From Bradyrhizobium sp. S69 (lineage in GTDB: Bacteria; Pseudomonadota; Alphaproteobacteria; Rhizobiales; Xanthobacteraceae): 64,000 nucleotides of DNA. Each line of letters starts with the position of its first letter. The stretch's first letter is position 1. The notes below the pieces were generated by a model. That model was given only the letters and a program-made list of their open reading frames with translations, searched no databases and was not told the DNA's origin. The stretch spans positions 323,329-387,328 of the forward strand of contig NZ_LMUK01000041.1 in the NCBI RefSeq assembly GCF_009766005.1, written 5' to 3'. Shown one piece after another: positions 17,705 to 26,563 of this stretch. Both the position numbers and the translations under genes were made by a program.

Positions 17705-17748
17705 CCGGAGAGTATTCGGAAACGCTGCAATAGAAACGAGCGACAAGC

Positions 17749-18897
17749 TCAGCTTCGATCGACCCTGATCACGCGGCCTTTTTCCATCGCCAGCGCCAGC
17801 CGGCCGTGCTTGAGCGCCAGCGCTGCTTCGCCGAACAGCTCGCGGCGCCAGCCGTGCAGCGCGCCGACATCGGCATTATCGTCGGTTGCGATCTGCTCCA
17901 GATCATCGACCGTCGCGATCACCTTGCTGGCGACGGCGTGACGCTCCGACGTCATCCGCAGCAGCACCTTCAACAATTCGACGGTTGCCTGGCCATTGGA
18001 ATTGCCGCGCGGCTTTTCGATTTTCGGCAAGCTCGCTGGATCGCGGGCGAGGCCGCGCTGCACGGCGGCGACGATGTCGGTGCCCCATTTCGAGCGATCG
18101 AAACCCTTCGGCAGCGAACGCAGATTGGCCAGCCGCTCCAGGCTGGTCGGGGCGTGGGTGGCGATGTCGCCGACCGCGTCGTCCTTGAGCACGCGGCTGC
18201 GCGGAACGTCACGGCTTTGCGCTTCCTGCTCGCGCCAGGCGGCGACTTCCATCAGCACCGCGAGCTCCTTGGGCTTGCGCACCCGCGTCTTCAGCCGCTC
18301 CCAGGCGCGTTCGGGGTGGAAATCGTAGGTCTTGGGCGAGGTCAGGATTTCCATTTCCTCGCTGACCCATTCGCTGCGGTCGCGCTTCTTGAGGTCGGCA
18401 TCGAGGGCGGCGAACACGTCGCGCAAATGGGTAACGTCGGAGACCGCATAATGCATCTGCTCGGCGCTCAGCGGCCGGCGCGACCAGTCGGTGAAACGAT
18501 GGGTCTTGTCGGGCCGGTGGCCGGTGATGCGTTCGACCAATTGGTCATAGGCGATGCTGTCGCCATAGCCGAGCACCATCGCCGCAACTTGCGTATCGAA
18601 GATCGGGTGCGGAATAGTGCCGGACTGGTGCCAGACGATCTCGATGTCCTGCCGCGCGGCGTGGAACACCTTCAGCACCTTCTCGTCGGCCATCAGGTCG
18701 AAGAACGGCTGGAGGTCGATGCCTTGCGCGAGCGTATCGACGACGACCGCTTCCTCCGCGCTCGCCATCTGCACCACGCAGAGCAGGGGATAATAGGTCG
18801 TCTCCCGCAGGAACTCGGTGTCGACGGTGATGACCGGGTGCTGGGCGAGGCGGCCGCACACCGCGGCAAGTTCAGACGTCGTCGTAATCAGATCCAT
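17749..18897 (-). CDS. rnd: Ribonuclease D
   Basis: The ATG at 18897, with GGA six bases upstream, gives 382 aa. The DEDD-type 3'-5' exonuclease domain shows TVDTEFLRETTYYP (first Asp and Glu), the second acidic motif in FHAARQDIEI, and HYAVSDVTHLRDVF with the Tyr-Asp catalytic pair. A C-terminal HRDC region follows (around VLMEVAAWREQEAQ and later). RNase D trims the 3' end of tRNA precursors and other stable RNAs. Confidence 0.93.
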   Translation of the reverse strand: MDLITTTSELAAVCGRLAQHPVITVDTEFLRETTYYPLLCVVQMASAEEAVVVDTLAQGIDLQPFFDLMADEKVLKVFHAARQDIEIVWHQSGTIPHPIFDTQVAAMVLGYGDSIAYDQLVERITGHRPDKTHRFTDWSRRPLSAEQMHYAVSDVTHLRDVFAALDADLKKRDRSEWVSEEMEILTSPKTYDFHPERAWERLKTRVRKPKELAVLMEVAAWREQEAQSRDVPRSRVLKDDAVGDIATHAPTSLERLANLRSLPKGFDRSKWGTDIVAAVQRGLARDPASLPKIEKPRGNSNGQATVELLKVLLRMTSERHAVASKVIATVDDLEQIATDDNADVGALHGWRRELFGEAALALKHGRLALAMEKGRVIRVDRS

Positions 18898-19243
18898 GAA
18901 CGGTCCATAGCGCAACTAGCGCCGCCGATCTGAAGCCCCCTTGCACCCCGGCAGGTACAACAAGCGAATTTCAACCGAAAAGCGGCACCAGAAAAACATG
19001 CATTCTTGCTGGTGTCCCGTTTCCGAAGTTCGCGTCAGCGCAAGCCGGCGGTATCGGATGAACTTCGGAAACGGGCCACCGATCACGGCGTTCGGCCGAA
19101 AGCACTGATATGTCAAGGGTGTTGCAGCGAATTCGAGCCTTGCATTTGCGCCGGAATGTGGATTACCGGCCTGAATCGCCTAAGGGTGGGCGGGGCGGAT
19201 CCCGGCCAACGCCGGCTGCAAGGCACCGTCAGCGAGCGACCGG
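18898..19243. other. Intergenic region with a strong inverted repeat
   Basis: About 345 bp upstream of rnd contain no gene. The main feature is a perfect 16-bp inverted repeat at 19016-19075, listed separately. A smaller pair, caccag/ctggtg (about 18987-19014), lies just before it, so the transcript could fold into two successive stems. Confidence 0.45.
19016..19075. repeat. Perfect 16-bp inverted repeat, 28-nt spacer
   Basis: cccgtttccgaagttc (19016-19031) and gaacttcggaaacggg (19060-19075) are exact reverse complements. No T-tract follows on either strand. It lies in a gene-free gap and could be a small RNA stem, a DNA-binding site or a decayed repeat. Confidence 0.6.
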
Positions 19244-19360
19244 TCAGGAATCGCTGAGGCGCCGGGACGACCGCCGTTCCGCGGGAGCCGGAACCGCCAG
19301 CACGATGATGCACAGCCCGACCATGGCCAGCCCGATGAATTCAAATACCAACGCGTCCAC
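19244..19360 (-). CDS. Possible 38-aa single-span membrane peptide
   Basis: A GTG start after GGGGGTGATTGCC opens a 38-codon frame. It has one hydrophobic helix (about residues 4-24, with FIGLAMVGLCIIVLAVP) and a basic, Ser/Arg-rich tail (ERRSSRRLSDS), which by the positive-inside rule would put the C-terminus in the cytoplasm. Composition fits a small membrane protein, but I know no named homologue and the evidence is only compositional. Confidence 0.35.
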   Translation of the reverse strand: MDALVFEFIGLAMVGLCIIVLAVPAPAERRSSRRLSDS

Positions 19361-19609
19361 GGCAATCACCCCCACCAAAGCGGTTAGAATTGTCGGGGAG
19401 GCGTTGAGCGTTTGTTAATTTGTGATTCCGCGGCCGAGGGCCGATCGGCGGATGGTGCATGCGCGCTTAAGAAGTGGGGTTAACGGCGGTCCGCCCTGCG
19501 GGCCGTCGGTTGAGCGGCCGGCGAAACGCACTCGGTCGCCTTCGGACAGATACACTCAGACACATACGGTTGCGGTCGGTTGTGGCGCGAGGCGTTGGGC
19601 GCGCGCTGA

Positions 19610-19627
19610 TTGTCATTCCCATGTCGC
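19610..19627 (+). promoter_or_regulatory. Candidate PHO box
   Basis: TTGTCAT-TCCC-ATGTCGC has two 7-bp half-sites in 11-bp phase, compared with the consensus CTGTCAT-N4-CTGTCAT. The first half matches six of seven positions, the second about five. It lies 75 bp before the phosphate-permease-like gene, the right distance for PhoB activation. The match is by eye. Confidence 0.4.
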
Positions 19628-19701
19628 CATCGGATGCGACAAATTCGCACAACAGCCGCTGAACTTCTGTCGATATTTTTAACGGTAAGGGGGATCGCGA
19701 T

Positions 19702-21204
19702 ATGGCCGACGCCGCAATTCAAGAGCTCAGCACCGCCCGGGCGAGATCGGTTCAGGACCATATCGACGAACTGCCGATGTGGGCCGATGGCACCCATTTG
19801 CCGTCGGCGCCGATGACCGGGATGCAGTGGCTGATCTGGTCGCTGGCCGCGGCGGGCAAATTCTTCGAAGGTTTTGTGGTGTTCATGACCGGCGTAGCAC
19901 TGCCGCTGCTGTCGAACGAATTCAACATCGGCGCCGCCGAGCACGGCATCATTGGCGCCGCGAGCCTGTTCGGCATTCTGATCGGCGCGGTCGCCCTGGG
20001 CGGCCTGTCGGATCGCTTCGGCCGCAAGCCGATGTTCGTCGCCGAGATGGTGATCTTCTGTGGCTTCCTGATCGCGTTGATCTTCTGCACCAACTTCACC
20101 TTCTTGGTGATCTGCCTGTTCGGGATCGGGCTGTCGCTCGGCTGCGACTATCCGACCGCGCACATGATCATCTCCGAGAGCATTCCCTCGACCAGCCGCG
20201 GCAAGCTGGTGCTCGGCGCCTTCGCCTTCCAGGCGGTCGGTGCGCTCGCGGGCACCGCGATCGGCTATCTCGTGTTGTCGACATTGCCCGAGATCGGCGC
20301 CTGGCGCTGGATGTACGCCTCGGCGATCATTCCGGCGGTGCTGGTGACGATCGGGCGTTTCTACATCGTCGAGAGCGCCAATTGGCTGTCGTCGCGCGGT
20401 CAGATGGACAAGGCCGAAGCGGCCGTGAAAAAGCTCCTGATCCGCAAGCCGCAATATCCCGCCGAGATCAACCTGATGGGCCGCGATGAAGCGGCGGCCG
20501 CCAACGAGTCCAAGCAGACCTATCTGTCGCTGTTCAACACAACCAACCGGCGCGCCACCATCCTGGCCTCGGTGCCCTGGTTCTTGCAGGATCTCGGCAC
20601 CTACGGCATCGGCATCTTCACCCCGACCATCCTGGCGGCGGCGGTGGGGGCCAACTCCGATCACGCCCGCAGCGTCGCCGACCTGATCGCCAACGACATC
20701 ACCGCCGCCAAGGGTGCTGCGCTGATCACCAGCCTTTTGATTTTCGGCATTATCTTTGCGGTGATGCTCGCCGACACCGTGGGCCGGATCGCGCTGCAGA
20801 TCCTCGGCTTCTTCGGCTGCGCCGCCGGTCTGTTCCTGGCATCGCTGTCGTCGAATTTTACCGGCGGCACGCAAACCCTGCTGATCTTCGCCGGCTTCAT
20901 GCTGTTCAACTTCATGACCAACCTCGGCCCCAACGCCCAAACCTATCTGTTGGCCGGAGAAGTCTTCCCCACCGCGATCCGCGGCAAGGGAGCGGGCTTT
21001 GCCGCCGCCTTCGCCAAGATCGGCGCGGTCGCCACCGCATTCCTGTTTCCGATCCTGCTCGACAAGATCGGCACGCAGGCCCTGCTGTACGGCCTGATCG
21101 TGGTCTCGATCCTGGGCGCCGCGGTCACCTGGATGTACCGGATCGAAACCACCGGCGTGAACCTCGACAAGCTGCAACAGCCCGCCGACAAGCAGGCGGC
21201 ATGA
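19702..21204 (+). CDS. MFS transporter, phosphate:H+ symporter (PHS)-like
   Basis: The 500-aa protein has about twelve membrane spans. The first-half MFS loop GGLSDRFGRKPMF is present. Two stretches resemble phosphate:H+ symporters of the Pho84 type: GIGLSLGCDYPTAHMIISE (about 145-163), equivalent to the GGDYPLS region, and NLGPNAQTYLLAGEVFPTA (about 412-430), equivalent to the FGPN...AEVFP region, followed by GFAAAFAKIGAV. A phosphate-binding PstS follows 25 bp later, which supports phosphate or an organophosphate as substrate. A sugar- or aromatic-acid transporter remains possible. Confidence 0.7.
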   Translation: MADAAIQELSTARARSVQDHIDELPMWADGTHLPSAPMTGMQWLIWSLAAAGKFFEGFVVFMTGVALPLLSNEFNIGAAEHGIIGAASLFGILIGAVALGGLSDRFGRKPMFVAEMVIFCGFLIALIFCTNFTFLVICLFGIGLSLGCDYPTAHMIISESIPSTSRGKLVLGAFAFQAVGALAGTAIGYLVLSTLPEIGAWRWMYASAIIPAVLVTIGRFYIVESANWLSSRGQMDKAEAAVKKLLIRKPQYPAEINLMGRDEAAAANESKQTYLSLFNTTNRRATILASVPWFLQDLGTYGIGIFTPTILAAAVGANSDHARSVADLIANDITAAKGAALITSLLIFGIIFAVMLADTVGRIALQILGFFGCAAGLFLASLSSNFTGGTQTLLIFAGFMLFNFMTNLGPNAQTYLLAGEVFPTAIRGKGAGFAAAFAKIGAVATAFLFPILLDKIGTQALLYGLIVVSILGAAVTWMYRIETTGVNLDKLQQPADKQAA

Positions 21205-21229
21205 TCGCCATCACGAAGGAGACATGAAC

Positions 21230-22306
21230 ATGATCGACTTCACGAAATCCGCGTGCTCGGCCGTCACCCTTGCCGCAACCCTCGCGCTTGCCACGATCGC
21301 GCTGCCGGCGGCGCCGGCCTACGCTGACGACGTCACCTTGACCGAGACCGGTTCGACGTTGTTGTTTCCGTTGTTCAAGATCTGGGTGGATGAATACACC
21401 AAGACCCATCCCGGCATTCACATCACCACCAACGCCACCGGCTCGGGCGCCGGCATCGAGCAGGCGATTTCCGGCGCAGCCCAGATCGGCACGTCAGATG
21501 CCTACATGTCGGACACGCAGGCGCGGCAGCATCCAGAGATCATCAACGTGCCGCTGGCGATCTCGGCGCAGACGGTCAACACCAATCTGCCCGGCCTCAA
21601 CAATGCCAGTCTGAAGCTCGACGGCCCGGTACTCACCGACATCTACCGGGGCAAGATCCGCGCCTGGGACGACAAGGCAATCGCCGCGCTCAATCCGGAC
21701 GTCAAGCTGCCGCACCACGACATCATTCCGGTGCATCGGAGCGAAGGCTCGGGCGATACCTTCGTGTTCAGCCAGTATCTGACGTTCTCGACGCCGTCGT
21801 GGGAGAACGACATCGGCTACGGCACCACGATCGCGTGGCCCACGGTCGCCGGTGGCTTGAATGCCGAAGGCAATCTCGGCGTCCTGCAACTGGTGCAGAA
21901 GACGCCGTATTCGATCGGCTATATCGGGGTGAGCTTGCACGCCGAGATCGCCGAGGCCGGCCTCGGCACCGCGGCGCTGAAGAGCTATTCGGGCGAGTAT
22001 CTGTTGCCGAGCCCTGAGACGATCGCCGCGGCAGCCGCGGCGCTGACCCCGCGGACGCCGCCGGACCAGCGCCTGACCCTGGTCAACGCCCCCGGTGCCA
22101 ACGCCTATCCGCTGGTGAACTACGAATACGCCGTGGTCTCGACCAAGCAGGCCAAGCCGGAGAGCGCAGCCGCGCTGCGCAAATTCCTGCTCTGGGCCAT
22201 CGCACCCGACGAGAGCAACGAACGCTTGCTCGACGAGGCCCACTTCATTGCACTGCCGGCCCACATCTGGGTGCTCAGCCACGATCAGATCGAGACGATC
22301 AAGTAG
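21230..22306 (+). CDS. pstS: Phosphate-binding periplasmic protein PstS (orphan)
   Basis: The second of two close ATGs is eight bases from AAGGAG and gives 358 aa. A signal peptide ends near PAYA. The mature protein begins VTLTETGSTLLFPLFKIW, the PstS phosphate-loop region, followed by TGSGAGIEQAISGAAQIGTSDA and the second phosphate-contact motif HRSEGSGDTFVF. Length and motifs are those of PstS of the Pst ABC transporter. No pstC, pstA, pstB or phoU is beside it; instead it is paired with the PHS-like permease. It may feed a Pst system encoded elsewhere. Confidence 0.9.
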   Translation: MIDFTKSACSAVTLAATLALATIALPAAPAYADDVTLTETGSTLLFPLFKIWVDEYTKTHPGIHITTNATGSGAGIEQAISGAAQIGTSDAYMSDTQARQHPEIINVPLAISAQTVNTNLPGLNNASLKLDGPVLTDIYRGKIRAWDDKAIAALNPDVKLPHHDIIPVHRSEGSGDTFVFSQYLTFSTPSWENDIGYGTTIAWPTVAGGLNAEGNLGVLQLVQKTPYSIGYIGVSLHAEIAEAGLGTAALKSYSGEYLLPSPETIAAAAAALTPRTPPDQRLTLVNAPGANAYPLVNYEYAVVSTKQAKPESAAALRKFLLWAIAPDESNERLLDEAHFIALPAHIWVLSHDQIETIK

Positions 22307-22429
22307 GCGGCGGAGGGGTTTCTCTGACTCCGTCCGTTCACACCTGCGGATAATTTCTGATTTTCCGAAGTTATCCTTGACTCTTGACCCAAATCACCTG
22401 CTTATTGCTCGCCATCCCGTCCCGAGATG

Positions 22430-22830
22430 AGGGGACGTTGGCCATCGTCACTGACGTTGGGGCGGGGAGCGGTGGACGCGAGGACGCTATTGACGAACAG
22501 CGTTTGAGCGTACGGCAAAGTCGTGTGGTCCTGACGCCCCGATGGCAGGTGTTAAGCTCACAAGAAGCTCACGCTTTTTGGGAGCGACGGTGACAAACAA
22601 GCCAAGGTCTCGCCGGGGAGAGCACGGAATAAGCCGTAAAGCCATTGCGCAGGGAAGGCCGGACTGCTTCCGCTGAACCTGTATGCTCGTGTGCGTTTTT
22701 TTATCTACCTTTGCACATGAGACCGCGGGTGCAGCGCGCACCCGGTCTTCCCTGCGCCCTCTATTTTTGAGGGCGAATGAATTTGCAAACCTCGGGCGAT
22801 TGCTGTCGCGAGAATGCGGAAGTGCGTTTG
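22430..22830 (+). repeat. Degenerate copy of a dispersed Bradyrhizobium sequence
   Basis: Conceptual translation across changing frames gives pieces such as VTDVGAGSGGRED, SCGPDAPMAGVK, ATVTNKPRSRRGEHGISRKA and LRPLFLRANEFANLG. I recognise these from a sequence repeatedly mis-annotated as hypothetical proteins in Bradyrhizobium and Nitrobacter genomes. Stops and frame changes show that it is not a working gene. The identification is from memory, not from a search. Confidence 0.5.
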
Positions 22831-22875
22831 TAAGCAACGTTGTTGTTTGATCAATCCGAACAATCTATTCACGTC

Positions 22876-22996
22876 GTCCCGGCCTCCGAGCCGGGACCCA
22901 TAGGGCGCGGACTCGCGTTTTGGCCGTGTGGCAGATGCCTTCTATTACAATTGATGCCAGGGGTTATGGGTCCCGGCTCAAGGCCGGGACGACGAT
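22876..22996. repeat. Intergenic palindrome (GTCCCGGC family)
   Basis: gtcccggcctccgagccgggaccc at the left and gggtcccggctcaaggccgggacgac at the right are inverted copies with an 80-bp centre. Each arm is itself a small hairpin. This is a common dispersed intergenic repeat type in this group. Confidence 0.6.
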
Positions 22997-23036
22997 GCGC
23001 TCTGATGCGGGGCCGATGAATTTGCAAAGTGCGCCG

Positions 23037-23105
23037 TAGGGTGGGCAAAGCCACCGGGTCGCGAATGCGCGCCCGATGACAGGCTCCGCGTACCCACCAA
23101 TCGCA
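23037..23105. repeat. GTGGGCAAAG-type repeat carrying a 33-bp module
   Basis: The piece starts gtagggtgggcaaagccac and ends gtacccaccaatcgcatgcg, sharing its left end with the repeat at 615-712. Its centre (23055-23087) is a copy of the module seen in three composite repeats at 48.7, 50.4 and 51.3 kb, two bases shorter. Confidence 0.5.
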
Positions 23106-23115
23106 TGCGGAGCCC

Positions 23116-24594
23116 TCACGTCCCGCAGAAGGTCTGCAACACGCGCTGTTCCGGCTTCGGCGGTTCGGCGTAGCGAGCGAACTCAGGTTGGTCCTCGAAC
23201 GGTTTTGCCAGCACCGTCAAAAGCTCCTCGAACGGCGCATAGTCGTTGCGGTTCACGGCGGCGTCGATGATGGCTTCGATGCGATGATTGCGCGGGATGA
23301 AGGCCGGATTGACCGCGCGCATCGCGGCCGATCGCTCGGTGGCGGATTGCGGCTCGCCGCCGATGCGCTCGCGCCAGCGGATCGTCCATTCGTCGAACGC
23401 TGTGGGCTCAGTGAACAATTGCCGGACCTCGCGATCGTTTTCCGGATCGCGCGCGGCGTCGGCCAGGCGCCGGAAAACGAGGGTGAAATCGGCATGGTTC
23501 TGCGCCATCGCGTCCAGGAGATCCTGCACCAGCGCCTCGTCGCCATCGCGCCTCGTGAACAGGCCGATCTTGCTGCGCAGGCCGGACTGATAGGCGGCGG
23601 TGAATTTCTCCGGGAATTCGCCGAGCAGCGCCTGCGCTTCCGCTGTGGCCGCTTCCTGCTCGCCGGAAAACAGCGGCAACAGGCATTCGGCGAGCCGGGT
23701 CAGGTTCCACAGCGCGATCCGCGGCTGGTTGGCATAGGCGTAGCGGCCTTGCTCGTCGATCGAGGAGAACACCGCCGCCGGATCGTAATGGTCCATGAAG
23801 GCGCACGGACCGTAATCGATGGTCTCGCCGGAGATCGAGGAGTTGTCGGTGTTCATCACGCCATGGATAAAACCCACCAGCAGCCAGCGCGCGACCAATT
23901 GGGCCTGGCGTGCGATCACGCCCTCCAGCAGCGCGTGATAGGGCCGTTTCGCGCCCGCCGCGTCGGGATAGTGCCTGGCGATCACGTGATCGGCCAGCCG
24001 CCGCACGCCGTCGGTATCGCCGCGGGCGGCAAAAAATTGAAAGGTGCCGACCCGGATATGGCTCGAGGCGACCCGCGTCAGCACGGCGCCCGGCAGCATG
24101 GTCTCGCGCATCACGTTCTCGCCGGTCACGACCGCGGCGAGCGACCTCGTGGTCGGGATGCCCAGCGCCGCCATCGCCTCGCTGACGATGTATTCGCGCA
24201 GCACCGGGCCGAGCGCGGCGCGGCCATCGCCCCGGCGCGAAAACGGCGTCGGGCCGCTTCCTTTGAGCTGGATGTCACGCCGGATGCCGTCGGCGTCGAT
24301 CACTTCGCCAAGCAGGATGGCGCGGCCGTCGCCCAATTGCGGAACGAAATGACCGAACTGGTGGCCGGCATAGGCCATCGCGATCGGCTCGGCGCCCTCG
24401 GGCAGGCGCTTGCCGGCGAGGATTTCGGTCCCTTCGGGGCTCGCCAGCAGCTCCGGATCGAGCCCCAGATGCACCGCCAGCGGCCGGTTCAGCTTGACCA
24501 GGCGCGGCGAGGCGACCGGGGTCGGGGCGACGCGGGCAAAGAAGCTCGCCGGCAGCGCCGCATAGGTGTTCTGGAACGGGAAATGGACGGTCAT
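23116..24594 (-). CDS. selO: Protein adenylyltransferase SelO (YdiU/UPF0061)
   Basis: Starting at MTVHFPF gives 492 aa, the normal SelO length. SelO is a pseudokinase-fold enzyme that transfers AMP to Ser/Thr/Tyr of target proteins. Visible motifs are AYAGHQFGHFVPQLGDGRA (about 79-97), the ATP-binding QLKGSGPTPFSRRGDGRAAL (about 114-133), NTDNSSISG with the catalytic Asp, and the metal-binding DYGPCAFMD. A very long open frame running on antisense to aspS is an artefact of high GC. The gene is divergent from aspS, with 192 bp between the starts. Confidence 0.93.
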   Translation of the reverse strand: MTVHFPFQNTYAALPASFFARVAPTPVASPRLVKLNRPLAVHLGLDPELLASPEGTEILAGKRLPEGAEPIAMAYAGHQFGHFVPQLGDGRAILLGEVIDADGIRRDIQLKGSGPTPFSRRGDGRAALGPVLREYIVSEAMAALGIPTTRSLAAVVTGENVMRETMLPGAVLTRVASSHIRVGTFQFFAARGDTDGVRRLADHVIARHYPDAAGAKRPYHALLEGVIARQAQLVARWLLVGFIHGVMNTDNSSISGETIDYGPCAFMDHYDPAAVFSSIDEQGRYAYANQPRIALWNLTRLAECLLPLFSGEQEAATAEAQALLGEFPEKFTAAYQSGLRSKIGLFTRRDGDEALVQDLLDAMAQNHADFTLVFRRLADAARDPENDREVRQLFTEPTAFDEWTIRWRERIGGEPQSATERSAAMRAVNPAFIPRNHRIEAIIDAAVNRNDYAPFEELLTVLAKPFEDQPEFARYAEPPKPEQRVLQTFCGT

Positions 24595-24786
24595 AACCAT
24601 CAAGATAGGGCCGCCCCGCGAATAGGCAAACGGTTCGGCTGCCTGATGTCTCAAATCTGCGTTTATGAGCCCAAAACGGGCCGTTCCATTGGTTGCCGCG
24701 CCCGACAGCCTCGGGTAAACCCTCAACCTCTTCGGGCAGCCCTTTGGCCCCGATTCCAGTCTCCGACATCTAGTTTTGGGAATTCC

Positions 24787-26562
24787 ATGCATCGTTACCG
24801 GTCCCACACCTGCGGCGCGCTCCGCGACAGCGATATCGACCAGACCGTCCGGCTTTCCGGCTGGTGCCATCGCATCCGCGATCATGGTGGCGTGCTGTTC
24901 ATCGACCTGCGCGACCATTACGGCCTGACCCAATGCGTTGCGGACCCGGATTCGCCGGCGTTCAAGGACGCCGAAAAACTGCGCTCGGAGTGGGTGGTGC
25001 GGATCGACGGCAAGGTGCGTCGCCGTCCCGCCGGCACCGACAATCCGGAACTGCCGACCGGCATGGTGGAAGTATATATCAGCGAGATCGAGGTGCTGGG
25101 TCCGGCCGCAGAATTGCCGATGCCGGTGTTCGGCGATCAGGAATATCCTGAAGACATAAGGCTTAAGTACCGTTTCCTCGACCTTCGCCGTGAGAAGCTG
25201 CATCAGAACATCATGACCCGCGGCGAGATCGTTGACTCGATGCGCAAGCGGATGAAGAGCCAAGGCTTTTTCGAATTCCAGACGCCGATCCTGACGGCTT
25301 CGTCGCCGGAAGGCGCGCGCGACTTCCTGGTGCCATCTAGGATTCATCCCGGCCAGTTCTACGCGCTGCCGCAGGCGCCGCAGCAGTACAAGCAATTGCT
25401 GATGATGTCGGGCTTCGACCGCTATTTCCAGATCGCGCCCTGTTTCCGCGACGAGGATCCGCGCGCCGACCGTCTGCCCGGCGAGTTTTATCAACTCGAC
25501 CTCGAGATGAGCTTTGTCGAGCAAGACGATGTTTTCGCAGCCGTCGAGCCGGTCATCACCGGCGTGTTCGAGGAGTTTGCCAAGGGCAAGCCTGTGACAA
25601 AAAGCTGGCCGCGGATTCCGTTCGCGGAAGCGCTCAAGAAGTACGGCAGCGACAAGCCCGATCTGCGCAACCCGATCATCATGCAGGAGGTCTCGGAGCA
25701 TTTCCGCGGCTCCGGCTTCAAGGTGTTCGCGCGGATGCTGGAAGACCCCAAGAACCAGGTGTGGGCGATCCCGGGTCCGAAGGGCGGTTCTCGCGCGTTC
25801 TGCGACCGCATGAACTCGTGGGCGCAGGGCGAAGGCCAGCCGGGCCTCGGCTACATCATGTGGCGCGAGGGCGGCGAGGGCGCAGGTCCACTCGCCAACA
25901 ACATCGGTCCCGAGCGCACCGCCGCGATCCGCGGCCAACTCGGCCTGGCGGAAGGCGATGCCGCGTTCTTCGTCGCCGGTGACCCCGACAAGTTCTGGAA
26001 GTTCTCGGGTCTCGCGCGGACAAAGCTCGGCGAGGAGTTGAACCTGATCGACAAGGATCGGTTCGAACTGGCCTGGATCGTCGACTTCCCGATGTACGAA
26101 TACAACGAGGACGACAAGAAGGTCGATTTCTCGCACAACCCATTCTCGATGCCGCAAGGCGGTCTTGATGCGCTCAACAAGCAGGACCCGCTGACCATCA
26201 AGGCGTTCCAGTACGACATCACCTGTAACGGCTACGAGATCGCTTCCGGCGGCATCCGCAACCATCGTCCCGAGGCGATGGTGAAGGCGTTCGAGATCGC
26301 CGGCTATGGCGAAAAGGATGTGGTCGAGCGTTTTGGCGGCATGTACCGCGCCTTCCAGTACGGCGCCCCGCCGCATGGCGGCATGGCGGCCGGCGTCGAT
26401 CGCATTGTGATGCTGTTGTGCGGCACCACCAATTTGCGTGAGATCTCGCTGTTTCCGATGAACCAGCAGGCGGTCGACCTGTTGATGGGCGCGCCGTCGG
26501 AGGTCGGACCGAAGCAGTTGAAGGATCTCCACATCCGGCTGAACCTGCCGGACAAGGGATAG
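24787..26562 (+). CDS. aspS: Aspartyl-tRNA synthetase
   Basis: The start MHRYRSHTCG is the usual N-terminus and gives 591 aa, the bacterial-type length. An OB-fold anticodon-binding domain (VRLSGWCHRIRDHGGVLFID) is followed by the class II core: motif 2 FQIAPCFRDEDPRADR (about 218-233) and motif 3 GAPPHGGMAAGVDRI (about 530-544), with the bacterial GAD insertion between. Bacterial-type enzymes in alphaproteobacteria often also charge tRNA-Asn for later amidation; that is family knowledge, not shown here. Its stop is one base from the stop of the convergent next gene. Confidence 0.97.
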   Translation: MHRYRSHTCGALRDSDIDQTVRLSGWCHRIRDHGGVLFIDLRDHYGLTQCVADPDSPAFKDAEKLRSEWVVRIDGKVRRRPAGTDNPELPTGMVEVYISEIEVLGPAAELPMPVFGDQEYPEDIRLKYRFLDLRREKLHQNIMTRGEIVDSMRKRMKSQGFFEFQTPILTASSPEGARDFLVPSRIHPGQFYALPQAPQQYKQLLMMSGFDRYFQIAPCFRDEDPRADRLPGEFYQLDLEMSFVEQDDVFAAVEPVITGVFEEFAKGKPVTKSWPRIPFAEALKKYGSDKPDLRNPIIMQEVSEHFRGSGFKVFARMLEDPKNQVWAIPGPKGGSRAFCDRMNSWAQGEGQPGLGYIMWREGGEGAGPLANNIGPERTAAIRGQLGLAEGDAAFFVAGDPDKFWKFSGLARTKLGEELNLIDKDRFELAWIVDFPMYEYNEDDKKVDFSHNPFSMPQGGLDALNKQDPLTIKAFQYDITCNGYEIASGGIRNHRPEAMVKAFEIAGYGEKDVVERFGGMYRAFQYGAPPHGGMAAGVDRIVMLLCGTTNLREISLFPMNQQAVDLLMGAPSEVGPKQLKDLHIRLNLPDKG

Positions 26563-26563
26563 C

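Larger units (their letters stand above)
22307..23115. other. Repeat-rich intergenic region
   Basis: The 809 bp between pstS and selO hold no intact gene. Three repeat-derived pieces are stacked here: a degenerate copy of a common Bradyrhizobium sequence (about 22430-22830), a GTCCCGGC palindrome (22876-22996) and a GTGGGCAAAG-type repeat with a shared 33-bp insert (23037-23105). It looks like a landing place for repeats. Confidence 0.55.

Noticed and set aside
23188..24786. Long plus-strand extension upstream of aspS
   Set aside because: It is antisense to selO; aspartyl-tRNA synthetase starts at MHRYRSHTCG.
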